From positions 221,703,433-221,767,432 of the forward strand of contig JAHLJT010000631.1 of assembly GCA_031308135.1 (NCBI GenBank): a stretch of 64,000 nt of DNA. The letters run 5' to 3'. Numbering within the stretch: the first letter of the stretch is position 1; each line of letters opens with the position of its first letter. A program made the translations under genes and the position numbers. This stretch comes from Acheta domesticus (Eukaryota > Arthropoda > Insecta > Orthoptera > Gryllidae). Positions 10,104 through 20,580 of the stretch are shown one piece after another. The notes beneath the pieces were generated by a model that saw only the letters and a list, made by a program, of their open reading frames with translations, did not search any database and was not told the origin of the DNA.

Positions 10104-11530
10104 CTCAAAAACCGAATGGCAAAGCTGTTACTCCTTCAAAAGATGACGTCGAAGCATTTTGGGCAGGAATCTGGGAGGAGAGCAGATCCTACAACAAAGA
10201 CGCATCTTGGCTTCAATCTGAACTTGATGCTGCCGATGAACTTGTAGAAACAGTGGAAGATGTTCACGAATTCTCGCAAGAGGACCTCTTCCAAGCAATT
10301 AAGAACATGGGAAACTGGAAATCCCCTGGGATTGATAAGATCCAGATTTATTGGATTAAGAAATTAACGGCAATACATTCTCATCTAGCAAAGGCTGTTA
10401 ATAAAATTTTAGAAAATCCAAAGGAACTCCCGAAATGGCTCACACGCGGCATAACGTATTTGCTACCCAAAGCGGGAGACAGCTCTTTGGCGAAGAACTA
10501 CAGGCCAATTACTTGTCTGCCAGTACTGTACAAAGTTATCACTGCAGCCATAGCTGACAAAATGTACAGACATCTAGATAAGAATCATCTAATGCCGGCT
10601 GTACAAAAAGGATGTCGTAAAGGCTCTTATGGCTGTAAGGAAATCTTGCTACTGAATAAAGTCATTTTGAATGATGTAAAGAAACGCAAACGTAATTTGA
10701 GCATGGCTTGGATTGACTACCAAAAGGCCTTTGATAGTGTACCACACGATTGGATTTTGAAGACCCTGGAGATCTATCGATTTCATCCTAGACTTATTGA
10801 ATTTTGCAAGGCTAGTATGAAGTCGTGGAGTACCAGGTTACTAATACACAGCGGAAAGGAAGCAGTAGAAACCAGAAGTATTCAGATTAACAGGGGTATT
10901 TTTCAAGGAGATTCACTATCCCCTCTGCTGATTTGCATCAGTTTGATCCCACTATCGAGACAGTTGTCGCAAGCTGACTTTGGGTTTAAGCTCCATGGTG
11001 ATGAAAGGCCAGTATCACATTTGTTTTACATGGATGATCTGAAAGTGTTTGCTAAGAATGAAGCGATTCTCTCCCAAATGCTGTCTGTCGTGTATGACTT
11101 TAGCAATGACATCGGCATGAAGTTTGGTCTTGACAAGTGTGCAAAAATCAATTTAAAAAGAGGGAAACTCACAACGTCTGAGAACATTGAAATTGATACG
11201 CACACTGTGATTCAAGATCTTGAGCCAGGTAAAACTTACAAATATTTGTGCATTGAAGAATGTGAGACCATCTCGAACGACAGAATGAAAGAGAGAATTC
11301 GTAGGGAGTATTATAGGAGAGTGAGACTGGTCCTGCAGTCCGCTGTGAATTCCAGGAATAAAATATCTGCAATAGGTAGTTTGGCGGTACCTGTAGCCGA
11401 ATACAGTTTTGGCCTAGTGGACTGGACTAAGCACGAAATTCGCACCATGGATCGAAAAACCAGAAAACTGCTAACAATGCATCATGTTTCCCACCCTCGT
11501 GCTGATGTACATAGACTTTGTGTCACGTAA
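10076..11530 (+). pseudogene. R4-like ORF, reverse transcriptase part
   Basis: This is the reverse transcriptase of the R4-clade element, with the first methionine of this frame at 10253. Conserved blocks in order are NWKSPGIDKIQIYWIKK, the NYRPITCLPVLYK finger block, motif A AWIDYQKAFDSVPHDWI, motif B GIFQGDSLSPLL, and motif C LFYMDDLKVFA with YMDD at 11027-11038. The DLK after YMDD and the IDYQKAFD motif are typical of R2/R4/Dong-type enzymes rather than Jockey or R1. The catalytic aspartates are all present. The frame is lost near 11515, where the continuing homologous sequence (SRKEGGRGLRQIE) lies one frame over. Confidence 0.88.
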
Positions 11531-12557
11531 GGAAGGAGGAAGGGGCCTCAGACAAATTGAGGCCTCCTGGCACAACGCAGTAGTCGGGTTGGGGAAGTAT
11601 GTAGTCAGCCATCACGATGACCCTCTAATGAGGCAGGTCATGAAATCTGGCCGAAGAATGGGAAACAGAGGCATTGTTAGGGTAGCAAGAAGCATTGCGA
11701 AGAAAACTAGGCAAGACACGACGAATAACACAGACACTGAACTTCTGATGCTGATAAACATGAAGTGTGAGACACAAAAAATGTTAAAGAAAACGTGGAG
11801 AAGCAAACCACTCCACGGACAATACCTAAAAAGAATGGACAAGGTGCAGATCAATAAAGATCAAACATTTATGTGGCTTAAAAGGGGAAGAATGAAGCCA
11901 GAATCGGAAGCACTTGTAATAGCTGCCCAAGATCAGGCCTTGAGAACACGACATTATGATAAAGCGGTTCTCAAAATTTCCCAAGATGATAAATGCCGCA
12001 TTTGCCAGGAGCAAGTAGAAACCATTGATCATATTGTCTCAGCTTGTCCAATCCTAGCAAAGACCGAATACCTGAAAAGACATGACAGGGTGTGTAGCTA
12101 CCTCCACTGGCAGATCTGTACCGCCCTCGAAGTTCCAAACACATGCCTCAAGTGGTACGAACACTCACCAAAACCGGTGACGTCTGTTGGATTGTGTACG
12201 ATATTGTACGACCAACAAATTCAAACTGATCGCACGATAGCGGCAAACAAACCGGATATAGTTATCCGGGATTTGGCGAAAAAATCGTGTTTACTTATCG
12301 ATGTTGCTGTACCTTGCGATCAAAACGTCGTTACCAAGGAGGCAGAGAAATGTCTTAAATACAAGAGTTTGGAAATCGAGATCAGCCGAATGTGGGGCGT
12401 AAAGGCACAGGTCGTCCCGATAGTTATCGGAGCTCTGGGATTTGTTCCGCAAAATTTGAGTAAGAACTTGTCTAAACTCCCTGGTAATTCAAAAGACTGG
12501 GAAGTGCAAGAAATTGCTTTATTTAGAACAGCCCACATTTTGCGTAAAGTATTATAG
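11484..12557 (+). pseudogene. R4-like ORF, zinc finger and restriction-like endonuclease
   Basis: This is the C-terminal part of the R4-clade protein, usable from about 11515 where homology enters this frame (SRKEGGRGLRQIEASW). It carries a CCHC finger, CRICQEQVETIDHIVSACP (about 11994-12050). The endonuclease core follows with the spaced acidic pattern PDIVIRD ... LLIDVAVP and the downstream EAEKCLKYKSLEIEI helix. This restriction-like nuclease nicks target DNA to prime reverse transcription. The PD and D residues and the lysine-rich helix are all visible, so the nuclease domain itself looks undamaged. The stop at 12555-12557 is followed by a ~100-bp 3' UTR. Confidence 0.88.
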
Positions 12558-12663
12558 AGGCACTGATAGTCACCGGATCTGCTCCCTAGGTAGCTGGTTG
12601 CAACCTGGAGTAGATTTTATATTCAGCCGACTCATAACATCTTTAGTCGTGATGTAATGGGAA
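12558..12663 (+). other. R4-clade element 3' UTR
   Basis: This is non-coding sequence between the stop codon and the TAA array. In R4/R2-like elements the 3' UTR RNA is what the RT recognises. There is no poly-A tail; the element ends straight into TAA units. Confidence 0.65.

Positions 12664-12723
<60 letters not shown>
12664..12723. repeat. (TAA)n microsatellite, about 20 units
   Basis: This perfect trinucleotide run lies between the R4-clade 3' UTR and the 3' end of the minus-strand CR1/Jockey-like element. That element's own tail would read ATT on its strand, so the tract may derive from two retroelement tails. Confidence 0.95.
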
Positions 12724-12796
12724 TTATTGAGTCACATATACAATTACAATCGTGTATGACGAGTCAAAGTGATGTCTTGGGTGGAGAGAGTGAAGT

Positions 12797-12885
12797 TGCA
12801 TTACTGTCCAGAAGCAAAACAAGGGGCCATCTCAGCATTTGCTCAAAGGACCAGGGAAACTGGACAAAAGATCGAGGTGTGGTCA
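12797..12885 (-). repeat. 3' UTR block shared with the element at 61.4 kb
   Basis: The reverse complement matches 61425-61510 over roughly 80 bp with few differences, more strongly than the two elements' C-terminal protein sequences do. Confidence 0.88.
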
Positions 12886-13068
12886 TTAGCCTAGGAATTA
12901 TCCTACTACAATAGATCAATAGCCTACTACAATACTTTTTACAGATAGATTAAAATATTATAGAGTATATAATTATTTTTAATAGCAAACAATTTAACAT
13001 TTCAAGATTGTAATGTTTAATGTAAATATAAAATTCACTTGTTTATGTAATTTCACTGCTACTACTTA

Positions 13069-13075
13069 TAATAAC

Positions 13076-13110
<35 letters not shown>
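13069..13110. repeat. (TAA)n microsatellite inside the element's 3' UTR
   Basis: About 13 imperfect TAA units (ATAACAATAATAATAA at the start) lie between the conserved 3' UTR block and the stop codon of the minus-strand element. Confidence 0.9.
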
Positions 13111-13112
<2 letters not shown>

Positions 13113-13326
13113 GTACATGATATTACTCGTAGTAACAGCTACAATTTAATACTATTACATTCAGTGTTTATTAGTATTATATTAATAGTACTACATTCCA
13201 TGTTCCTATCTTGAAAAGGTGAGGAGGAGGCAGGTTTTGGCCAGGTTTTTTCTATTTCTACACCTAGTCCTACTGCAGCCCCTGAAATCATATCACACAT
13301 ATTAGTTAATAATGTATTCCTGAACA

Positions 13327-14045
13327 CTATAAAAAAAGCTTTTGCCCAAGGAAGTGTTTCAGTTTATTCTTGAAGTTGTGTATTCCTATTAAGTTTCTCA
13401 GATGTATTGGTAATTTATTGAAAAATTGTATTCCTGTAGAGAACGTCCCCTTTTGGTATAGTGTGCTTGTGCACGATGGTTGATAAAGGTTGAATGCTTG
13501 TCTTGTGATGTATGAGTGTAAGCTTGAGTTAAATTTGTAAGGTGTGTCATTGTCTATTAGATTTTTCTTTAGACCTGAGAACTTTGTAAATGTATATACA
13601 AGGCAGTGGAAGTATGTTAAGTTTTTGAATTGAGATCTACAGGACTCTGTTCTTTTAGTATTTGTCATTGTCCGGATTATTCTCTTTTGTATTTGAATGT
13701 TTGCTTAGCCTCTGGTGCTTTGCCCCACATTATTATTCCATATTTGAGAACAGAGTGAACATTTGCAAAGTACACTGTTTGGACTGTTTCAATGGTGCTG
13801 TTTCTTGTTATTATTCTTAGAGCATAATTAAATTTGCTCAATTTTAAATTAATATCTTGTAGGTGTGAATTCCATTGTGTGAGGTTGGATTGTATGGTGA
13901 TTCCGAGAAATTTTATATTCTGTGCTTGTGAGATGCTGTTGCCTTCTAATGTTAAATTTGGTGATTGTTGTTGTAAGTGAGAATTGTGGAAATGCATTGT
14001 GATTGTTCTGTCTATGTTTAGGACTAGTTTGTTTGGGTGGGTATA
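13327..14045 (-). pseudogene. CR1/Jockey-like RT C-terminal fragment
   Basis: This is the tail of a non-LTR reverse transcriptase. Reading starts in NKLVLNIDRTITMHF, continues with FLGITIQSN and VYFANVHSVLKYGIIMWG, then shifts frame near 13672 and ends with FFNKLPIHLRNLIGI ... FLGQKLFL at 13327. The blocks correspond to the thumb and C-terminal region after the FADD motif; the catalytic core itself is missing. It matches the element at 60606-61319 in FLG(I/L)xIQSN and YFANVHS. It is not expected to make a working protein. Confidence 0.8.
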
Positions 14046-14050
14046 TATAA

Positions 14051-15055
14051 TATTTTTAAATGAATAGTCTTAGGATACAAATATTTAAAAATGTATTGTT
14101 TATAGATGTATTGCTATGTTCTTATCCGGTTCCTTCTTCGGTATGTCCCAATTTACTTCAGCCTATGAATAGACTTTAATTTACAATAACAATTGGTAAG
14201 GAAGTAAGAAAAGACAAAAAAGAAGAAAAAATTTAAAACAAATAAGTAAAGAACTGATCATCTGTCATGTAATTTTTACCTAATTAAGCAAGGTGTATAT
14301 CAAGTCCAGTTAATTATAGACCCTCACCAGAAGCCAAGGTTTACCTCACACAGTCACTATAGAAAATTTTCTTCTCTAAGCCCAAAATTCTACCATTAGT
14401 AGTCTCAGTGTGTGTTCATGTGGTAAATGAGCTCATATGTACCTCCCATGAGGTGTCCTCTTGTACACAATATGTGGCTGATTATTTGTTTGTGCGAGTA
14501 CCCTGCTGGTGGTTGCAAAGTATGGTAATCATGTATTAATTCCTTCCAAATTATTTTCAAAGGTATAAAGATAAAGTTTATTAGTATCTGACATGTTTTT
14601 TGTGGCCTTATATAAATTTATTGTTACTTTCTCATCTTTTATAGCCCTGATGATAGAAATACATTTTCCAAAAAGTTGGCCAACATGTGTGAAAAATATT
14701 TTGTTCCTACTGATCAAGTCCCATAAACCTGACCAGTACAATAATTATGGTCATTAAGTTACTCTCCATGCATAATTACTATTAATCATAGAGTTGGATT
14801 AAATCTTACGGACAATACTGGGTTCCTTGCCAAAAATATTAGGAGATTAAAACCCTGACTAATAAGATACAAATCGACATTCATAGTTGACAAATAGGGA
14901 TTGAAATGTGTGTTAAATAATACAATTCAGAATACCAAATACTGTATAAACAGCACTAGAACAAGCCTAGATACAATTTTGAATGAAATATATGAAACAC
15001 ACATGCTAGTTCTGCAATAATACTTGTAGGCTGTAACTATTGGAAAGGTAGTACA
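14051..15055. other. AT-rich sequence without recognised features
   Basis: No gene, repeat unit or terminal inverted repeat was recognised. Short open frames such as 14529-14741 (-) show no family motif. Confidence 0.5.
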
Positions 15056-16440
15056 TTTTTACTTTCCCGTATACGTATACCACGGAGTGATATACGTAGT
15101 ATAGGGAAAGTTATGTAATGCTGCGCGAAAAAATGGCCAATTTTCGCCGGAAAAAAATTTAATTGCCGGGCCGTGAAAACGAATAAGTGGATAAAACCAG
15201 TTGCTAAATTAAGAAAAAAAAAATTCCCTAAGACGTGGTGTAGCCAGAAACCCTGGTTTCTAGGTCCTTGATTCCGAAAACCGAATTGAAAGGAAAACGT
15301 CCGTCTGTCTGTTCGTCTGTGAACACTGCTAACGCCTAAACCATACGTACGATTTCTTCCAAAATGGATATTCCCTAGTCGATCTGGTTCTAGTCGAAGC
15401 TTTGAGATAGTGAAAAAGATTCTGTAAAATTTGGGGGTACTTTACATGAAGCCCACCGGGGATATTCAAAATTTTCTCAAAAACGGCTCCAAATTTTTTC
15501 TTTAAATTTTTTGTATGAATAGTGTAAAATACACTTATTAACATGGCATAGGTCCGATTTTCACGGATAACTATGAATTTTCGAAAATTGTGAAAGTTTG
15601 ATTTTTTTTCGGCGTCTTTCTCCAGCTACAAAATTGAAGATAGAGATTTTTTCTTCATATAAAATTTGTTCTGCATATTGAGTTCTTTCATAAAGGTCAT
15701 GCAAATGTTTCTCAAAATTTTAGTAGTTTTCGTGCAATATTGCGTGCAATATGTGCAACATTAAAAAATACAAAAACAAGATTTTCTCGAAAACGGCTCC
15801 AATTTTTTTAACTCTTGGTAGGGATAGTGGTAAATGTACTCTATCAGATGACATAAAAGCCATATTGGTCTATCGGTTGGTTTTTTCAAAAATTACAAAA
15901 ATTAAAATTTTTTTACTTGTTTCTCACGTTAATATTTACATTATCGGCGATTTTTTCACATTATTATATTTACGAGTATATATGCTTTAAATAATTTCAA
16001 GTAAAGTTGCTCGAAAACACTACCGTTTTCTTTCAAAAGTAGCTCAAATTTCGCCATTTTCAGAAATGCTCAAACGCCATTTTCTCATATGTGGCTGCAA
16101 ATTTTTTCTTGAAACGTTTGTAACAGATAGTGATAATTATACTCTTTAATATGACGTAAACTTTATTTTGAGTTTTTTTTTGTTTTTTCAAAAATTATAT
16201 AAATGTAAATTTTTTGAATGATCTCTCACATCTTTATTATGCACATTATCCGCAATTTGTAAAGATGATTATATTTGTGAGTGTAAGTGCTTCAAATAAC
16301 TTCAAATAAAGTATTTTCAAAACTCAAAAATTTTCTGTGAAAATGAGCTTCAAATTTCGCATTTTAAGTAGTGCTAAAACGCCATTTTCTCTTAAACGGC
16401 ACATAATTTTTAAAAGAAAATTGCCATTTACGGCTAGGTT
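15056..16440. repeat. Dispersed-repeat-like module: hairpin plus degenerate ~300-bp tandem units
   Basis: The module starts with an imperfect palindrome (15061-15111). It contains a GTCCGTCTGTCTGTTCGTCTG run at about 15299 and then about three to four decayed repeats of ~300 bp. The repeats are marked by CGCCATTTTCTC or ATTTTCTCGAAAACGGC near 15466, 15780, 16076 and 16382. Each is followed by a (G)ATAGTG ... TACTCT box. A second conserved box (TCTCACGTTAATATT near 15921; TCTCACATCTTTATT near 16225) is also about 304 bp apart. There is no coding frame. Confidence 0.65.
15061..15111. repeat. Imperfect 51-bp palindrome
   Basis: ACTTTCCC at the left pairs with GGGAAAGT at the right. Inside, TATACGTAT and ATATACGTA also face each other around a CAC-GGA-GTG centre. 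Confidence 0.8.
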
Positions 16441-17261
16441 TTTGTGTTCCTTAATATTCTAAAATTAATATTTTCGTTCTACCAATAGAAAACCGAAAAA
16501 TTAAGAAAATGACAAAAAATTGTACTTTTGGCGGTGATAGATGGTAGCTGGCAAGAAAGAGTATGTGGCAATTCCGAATAGCTAGCGAAGACCCAAGAAA
16601 ATAGAAAACTAATACAGAAAAGTCTGTGCCATTCTGTAGCACCTCTAGTTAAGACATCAACCACAAAACTTGGTGAGCAGTACACACCATAGTTCAAAAA
16701 ATCACTTAGAAATATGTTGTCAAAGAATTTTTCAATAAATCTCACAAATCTCATTGAAAATATCAGTGACTGTGTGTCTTGAAAATATCAGTGACTGAAA
16801 ATATCAGTGATTCCAAGTCAATGTGGCATTGCCTCTGAACCTACACTGGTTCTATAACTTTTGGAGGGCTCAGTGAACCTACATAACATCTGAATAGTTA
16901 CTCACTCAAGCCTAGATCGAAACAAGAAAATAAAACACGACGTAGAAATTTTTTAATTATAACTTGTCATGAATAAAAAGTTGCCTATAACAACTGAAAC
17001 AGCCATTTCAATATTTAAATAAATTCAGTCTGGCATACAGAAATGTATATATGCACTCTCAAACCTGGGTGGCATTGCCAAAACTAATTCTCATAAGACA
17101 CCAATAAAACAATTTTTTTAAAACATGTCCTCAACATTCCTTGGTTTTTCACAAATCACAAAATTCAAAATGATTTGTAGATCACTTAAGTCAAAATATC
17201 GAAAAGAAAATTATCAACAATGAGTTATGCCACATTGTTGCTCATCCTCCTTAGATTATCA
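16441..17261. other. AT-rich sequence, with a small triplicated motif
   Basis: No gene was recognised. At 16754-16812 the motif GAAAATATCAGTGA occurs three times in close succession. Downstream sequence runs to the target duplication of the hAT-like element. Confidence 0.5.
16754..16812. repeat. Short repeat, three copies of GAAAATATCAGTGA
   Basis: Three copies, the last two head to tail, are visible directly. Confidence 0.85.
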
Positions 17262-17269
17262 GTTAATCC
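17262..17269. other. 8-bp target duplication of hAT-like element, left
   Basis: GTTAATCC here is repeated at 21453-21460, immediately outside the two terminal inverted repeats. Eight bases is the hAT hallmark. Confidence 0.9.
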
Positions 17270-18029
17270 CAGGCGCGGATCCAAGGGGGGGGTGACGGGG
17301 GTCATGACCCCCCCAAATGATGAACCGTCACAATTTTGTGAGAAACTCTAAGATATCTAAACAACTCTGAGAAACTGATAACCTTTCCAGTGTCCTTTCA
17401 GAATCGGGACTGATCGGGACTGACCGAGACATTTTTGAGACATTTTCAGATATTTTCAGACAATTGTAGAAATTTCTAAAAATTAGCAGTCCTGAAACTA
17501 ATGAATTTATATAGAAATTGGAATTTGATTTGTATAAAAACATACGAGTATTCAAGATCACTTTAAAAATATTTTAAGTACAAAGAAATATATCTAAGAA
17601 AGTAACATCTTAAGTCGGAATAAAATACACTGTGCATTACTAGTGTTACCAACTTAATGTGAATATTTGTCACTAATTGAACGAAAGAATTTGGGGCAAA
17701 ATGGACGTCAACATGCGGTCTCATCTTAAAAGTCACAACTGTTGTTCAAAGGGAATAGAACTAGCTAAACTTAGTAATAATAATGGTCTGTATGTAAAAT
17801 TTTCAACAATCTTGCTTTCAGGTGTTTGTTAGAATTCACTTTCGATTATACAATCCAATTCAGTATCGGAAATCCTATCGAACTCAATTTTTATTTCACC
17901 TAAAAATGCTTAATGTAATCAGTAACGGTGAACCTAATTTGATCATTGAAGTTTGATGCCGGTTCTAGTTTTGTGAGAACGTAAGAAGCCGCTTTCAGCA
18001 CAAGTTAAGGCTATCAACAGGGGCTAGTG

Positions 18030-18110
18030 GTAAAGATTTATCGAAAAGAATTAGAGTTAGAGAATTTTAGTTTTGCTGATGAGCGAGGATAGTGTCTGAC
18101 GCCCAAAATA
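18030..18110 (+). repeat. Tandem repeat unit 1 in the outer hAT-like element
   Basis: The text around AGAGAATTTTAGTT and GCTGATGAGCGAGGATAGT, then CTGACGCCCAAAATA, recurs at 20488-20540. The nested element interrupts this first copy. Confidence 0.75.
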
Positions 18111-20438
18111 CAGTGGCGAAGCTAGAGTCATGCAGTTGGATATTCTGAAAATATAATCTTACATTTTTTGTAAATTAGCTCCATTCATCGTTTTTTTATT
18201 CAACAAAATCGTCGATAATATGTTCTTTAAAGCTTTCGTTTGTGCACAGTTAATTTCCCATGGAATTTCTCCCGAATGTCTTAACTCTTAATGTAATCAT
18301 ATTCCATTTACATAATGCTGCACTATATAAAGGAACAGTTAGACTTAGTTGTATCAACCGAACCGTCTCTTGATATTTTTTTCTAGACCAATTTGTCTAG
18401 CAAATACTACTACAAATACGAAACAACTGCAGGCATGTATTTTGCATTATTGATGTATACATTTGTCAGTTCATTTTGAGGCTGCTCACTGTCAAGGAAT
18501 GGGTATTATTTTATTAGGAAAAATCTTTTCTGAACAAAAGGACGCTTTGTAAGTGAAAAAGTGCTTTTCGTCAAGAAATTCAATAAAGTGAAAGATTTCG
18601 AAATCTTGAAACCTGTAATCCATCTGAGTCACTACTGTATCAATAATTTTAAAAGATACAATTTTTGTACCTTTCAAATAAATCTCGCCCTGAAAGTTCA
18701 TTCATAGTCATGACTACTTTGATGCAGATTTCAATAGTATCTGCAAATCTAACACGGTATATTACTACGTATTGCTACTATTTCTATCTCTGTGGCGTAT
18801 TACTTGACTCGTGATTCCGCATTGTTGAGCGAAAACTGCATTTCGATATTGTGAACCGTTTAGAAATTATGAGACCGGCCACGGCCATCTCTAGAGACGG
18901 CCGTGGACTGGCGCATAGTCAGTGGGACATTGTCTGCAACACTATATCTTTAGCTTCATTAATTGTTTCGTAAAGAAAACACCAACAAAAATCACACAAA
19001 CGGCACACAAACAACTGTACTTTCCCACAACGTCAGGTGATGAGTTGAATTTGCCTGGTCGAGACGTGGGTGCGCATTGCTGTAGAAGTCCGTGTCTACC
19101 GAGAGCCTAGGCTACAGCTGGAGTCTCTGCCTAGTGAATGCAAGTGAAAGGAAGATACCGTGTCTTTCGTCTAACTCGCGACCCATATCTGAGCGCACAA
19201 CCTCTTGTTTTGGCAATTTGGCCCAATCCCTTTCGCAGATTTCGGGGTAGGAGAACGAGGCTATTTTAGTAGAAAGAAAGAGCAAGCACTTGTTCTGTGC
19301 TTAGACAGTCTTTCATACACGTTTCATTCATAATCGTAAGAACTCACGTTTAGGAAAGAAGAATCACTTCGAAAATGTTGACGAAGGATCAACGTGTATT
19401 TTTGGTGGAAGTTTACTTCGGCACTAAATCTTCCTTAGACAGTAAATGTTTCAACAAAAATTTCCCGAAATGCCAGTTCCCAACAAAAGAAAGAAAAGGA
19501 GGAGAAATTATTAGTAATCTAGAAATTCAGATTTATTTTATTAATATTTATTAATTTTATTAAGATTTCCCTACTTGTTTAATTTCCAGCTTGCTAATAA
19601 CCTTGTAGTTGATGCGACATAAAATAAAATAAATAAATAAAAATAATCAATAAGTAATTTCCAGGTTTAATAATAAATAATTATTGTTATAAATAATGAA
19701 CAGCATGGCGGTGATGTTTCACGAGATATCTTTGTGATTTCTCTGTGAGCCGGCGTTCATTAAATAATAATTATTGCTACGTTGCTGTTAATAAATGAAA
19801 AATCAGTCATAACTTCCTTCCCCATCTTCAGTGTTACTGTTCTGTTTCTTAAGCATACTGGACAGAATCGCCTGAAGAGACGTTTTGTTTGCTGGCTCAT
19901 GACTTAACCCAGCTCAGCCCAGCCCACCCCATCCACCCTGCGCAGCGCGAAAAGATTCTGGTGTGTGAGCCGGGTACCTGCCCGCCAAAGCCCTTGAATG
20001 GGGAAAATACAGAGAGAGGGAAATTTCTGCAGATTATGACGCGGAGCTCACTTCCTCTGCTGTCTCGACGTGCCAGCCACGGCAGTATTGAAAGGAGGCA
20101 GACACGCGGTTGTCAAATTGCCAAAACAAGAACAGGCGCTACCAGTCATGGGTTGCGAGATACGCTAAAGACTCTGTAGTGCACGCTCTCTTGTGCGTAT
20201 GCGCGGCAGAGCCAGGCGGTGTCTATCCACTGGCCTCTCTCAGTTACCGGCCCCAAAGAGTATCTATGCAGCTCTGACAATTCCCTTGCGCGTAAACGGG
20301 GAAAAAAAGTTGAACACATTTAATTTTCTTCGAGATTCAGAAACAAAAATATTGAAAAATGGCACGCAACGACAGATGTTATTGAAAACTAATTTGGGTA
20401 TTATAAGGCTCTCAGATTACCCTTCAGCTTCGCCACTG
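18111..20438. mobile_element. Nested, older hAT-like element
   Basis: CAGTGGCGAAGCT at 18111-18123 is mirrored exactly by AGCTTCGCCACTG at 20426-20438. The adjoining 8-mers CCAAAATA (18103-18110) and CTGAAAGA (20439-20446) match at five of eight positions, consistent with a decayed 8-bp duplication. The flanks align with the intact tandem copy at about 20500-20580, which shows what the empty site looked like. No transposase is recognised inside. Two open frames (19889-20179 and 20193-20474) carry no known motif. Confidence 0.65.
18879..18906. repeat. 28-bp near-perfect palindrome
   Basis: CCACGGCC and GGCCGTGG flank the self-complementary TCTCTAGAGA, with one mismatched pair. It is GC-rich in an AT-rich surround and lies inside the nested hAT-like element. 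Confidence 0.85.
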
Positions 20439-20580
20439 CTGAAAGACCTTATTCGAATATTTTGCTGTCGCTGAGCCCGAATCCGGTGAGAGAATTTTAG
20501 TTCGGCTGATGAGCGAGGATAGTCTGACGCCTAAAATATCTTATTTGAATGTTTTGTTGTCGTTGAGTCCGATTCCTGTA
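20439..20580 (+). repeat. Tandem repeat, rest of unit 1 and unit 2
   Basis: CTTATTCGAATATTTTGCTG followed by TCGCTGAGCCCGA (20449-20483) continues unit 1 after the nested element. From 20488 unit 2 repeats AGAGAATTTTAGTT ... CTGACGCCTAAAATA, then CTTATTTGAATGTTTTGTTG. The unit is about 95 bp. Confidence 0.7.

Larger units (their letters stand above)
2281..12663 (+). mobile_element. R4-clade (Dong-like) non-LTR retrotransposon, split by a BEL insertion
   Basis: Removing the BEL/Pao element and one copy of its target duplication leaves about 4.2 kb: a 5' UTR (2281-2333 joined to 8548-8957), one long ORF (8958-12557, two frameshifts) and a short 3' UTR (12558-12663). The protein order is Myb-like N-terminus, RT with YMDD, a CCHC zinc finger and a C-terminal restriction-like endonuclease. 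This order is characteristic of the R2/R4/NeSL group. TAA repeats flank both ends (2241-2280 and 12664-12723). Dong of Bombyx mori, an R4-clade element, is known to insert in TAA repeats, so the site preference fits. The exact 5' end (2269-2283) is inferred from where the TAA/ACA repeat stops. Confidence 0.75.
12724..14050 (-). mobile_element. 5'-truncated CR1/Jockey-like non-LTR retrotransposon
   Basis: Read on the minus strand, this holds the C-terminal end of an RT protein (14045-13327), a ~600-bp 3' UTR and an AATAAATT end followed by an ATT tail. The coding part aligns with the + strand element at 58.7-61.5 kb. A 3' UTR block (about 12797-12880) is also shared with that element. The truncated 5' end is typical of target-primed reverse transcription. 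Confidence 0.8.

Noticed and set aside
17328..17561. Minus-strand 77-codon frame near the left end of the hAT-like element as a transposase C-terminus
   Set aside because: The conserved hAT C-terminal pattern is not present.
19889..20474. Two open frames of 93-96 codons inside the nested hAT-like element
   Set aside because: No BED finger or hAT dimerisation motif and no continuity with neighbouring frames.
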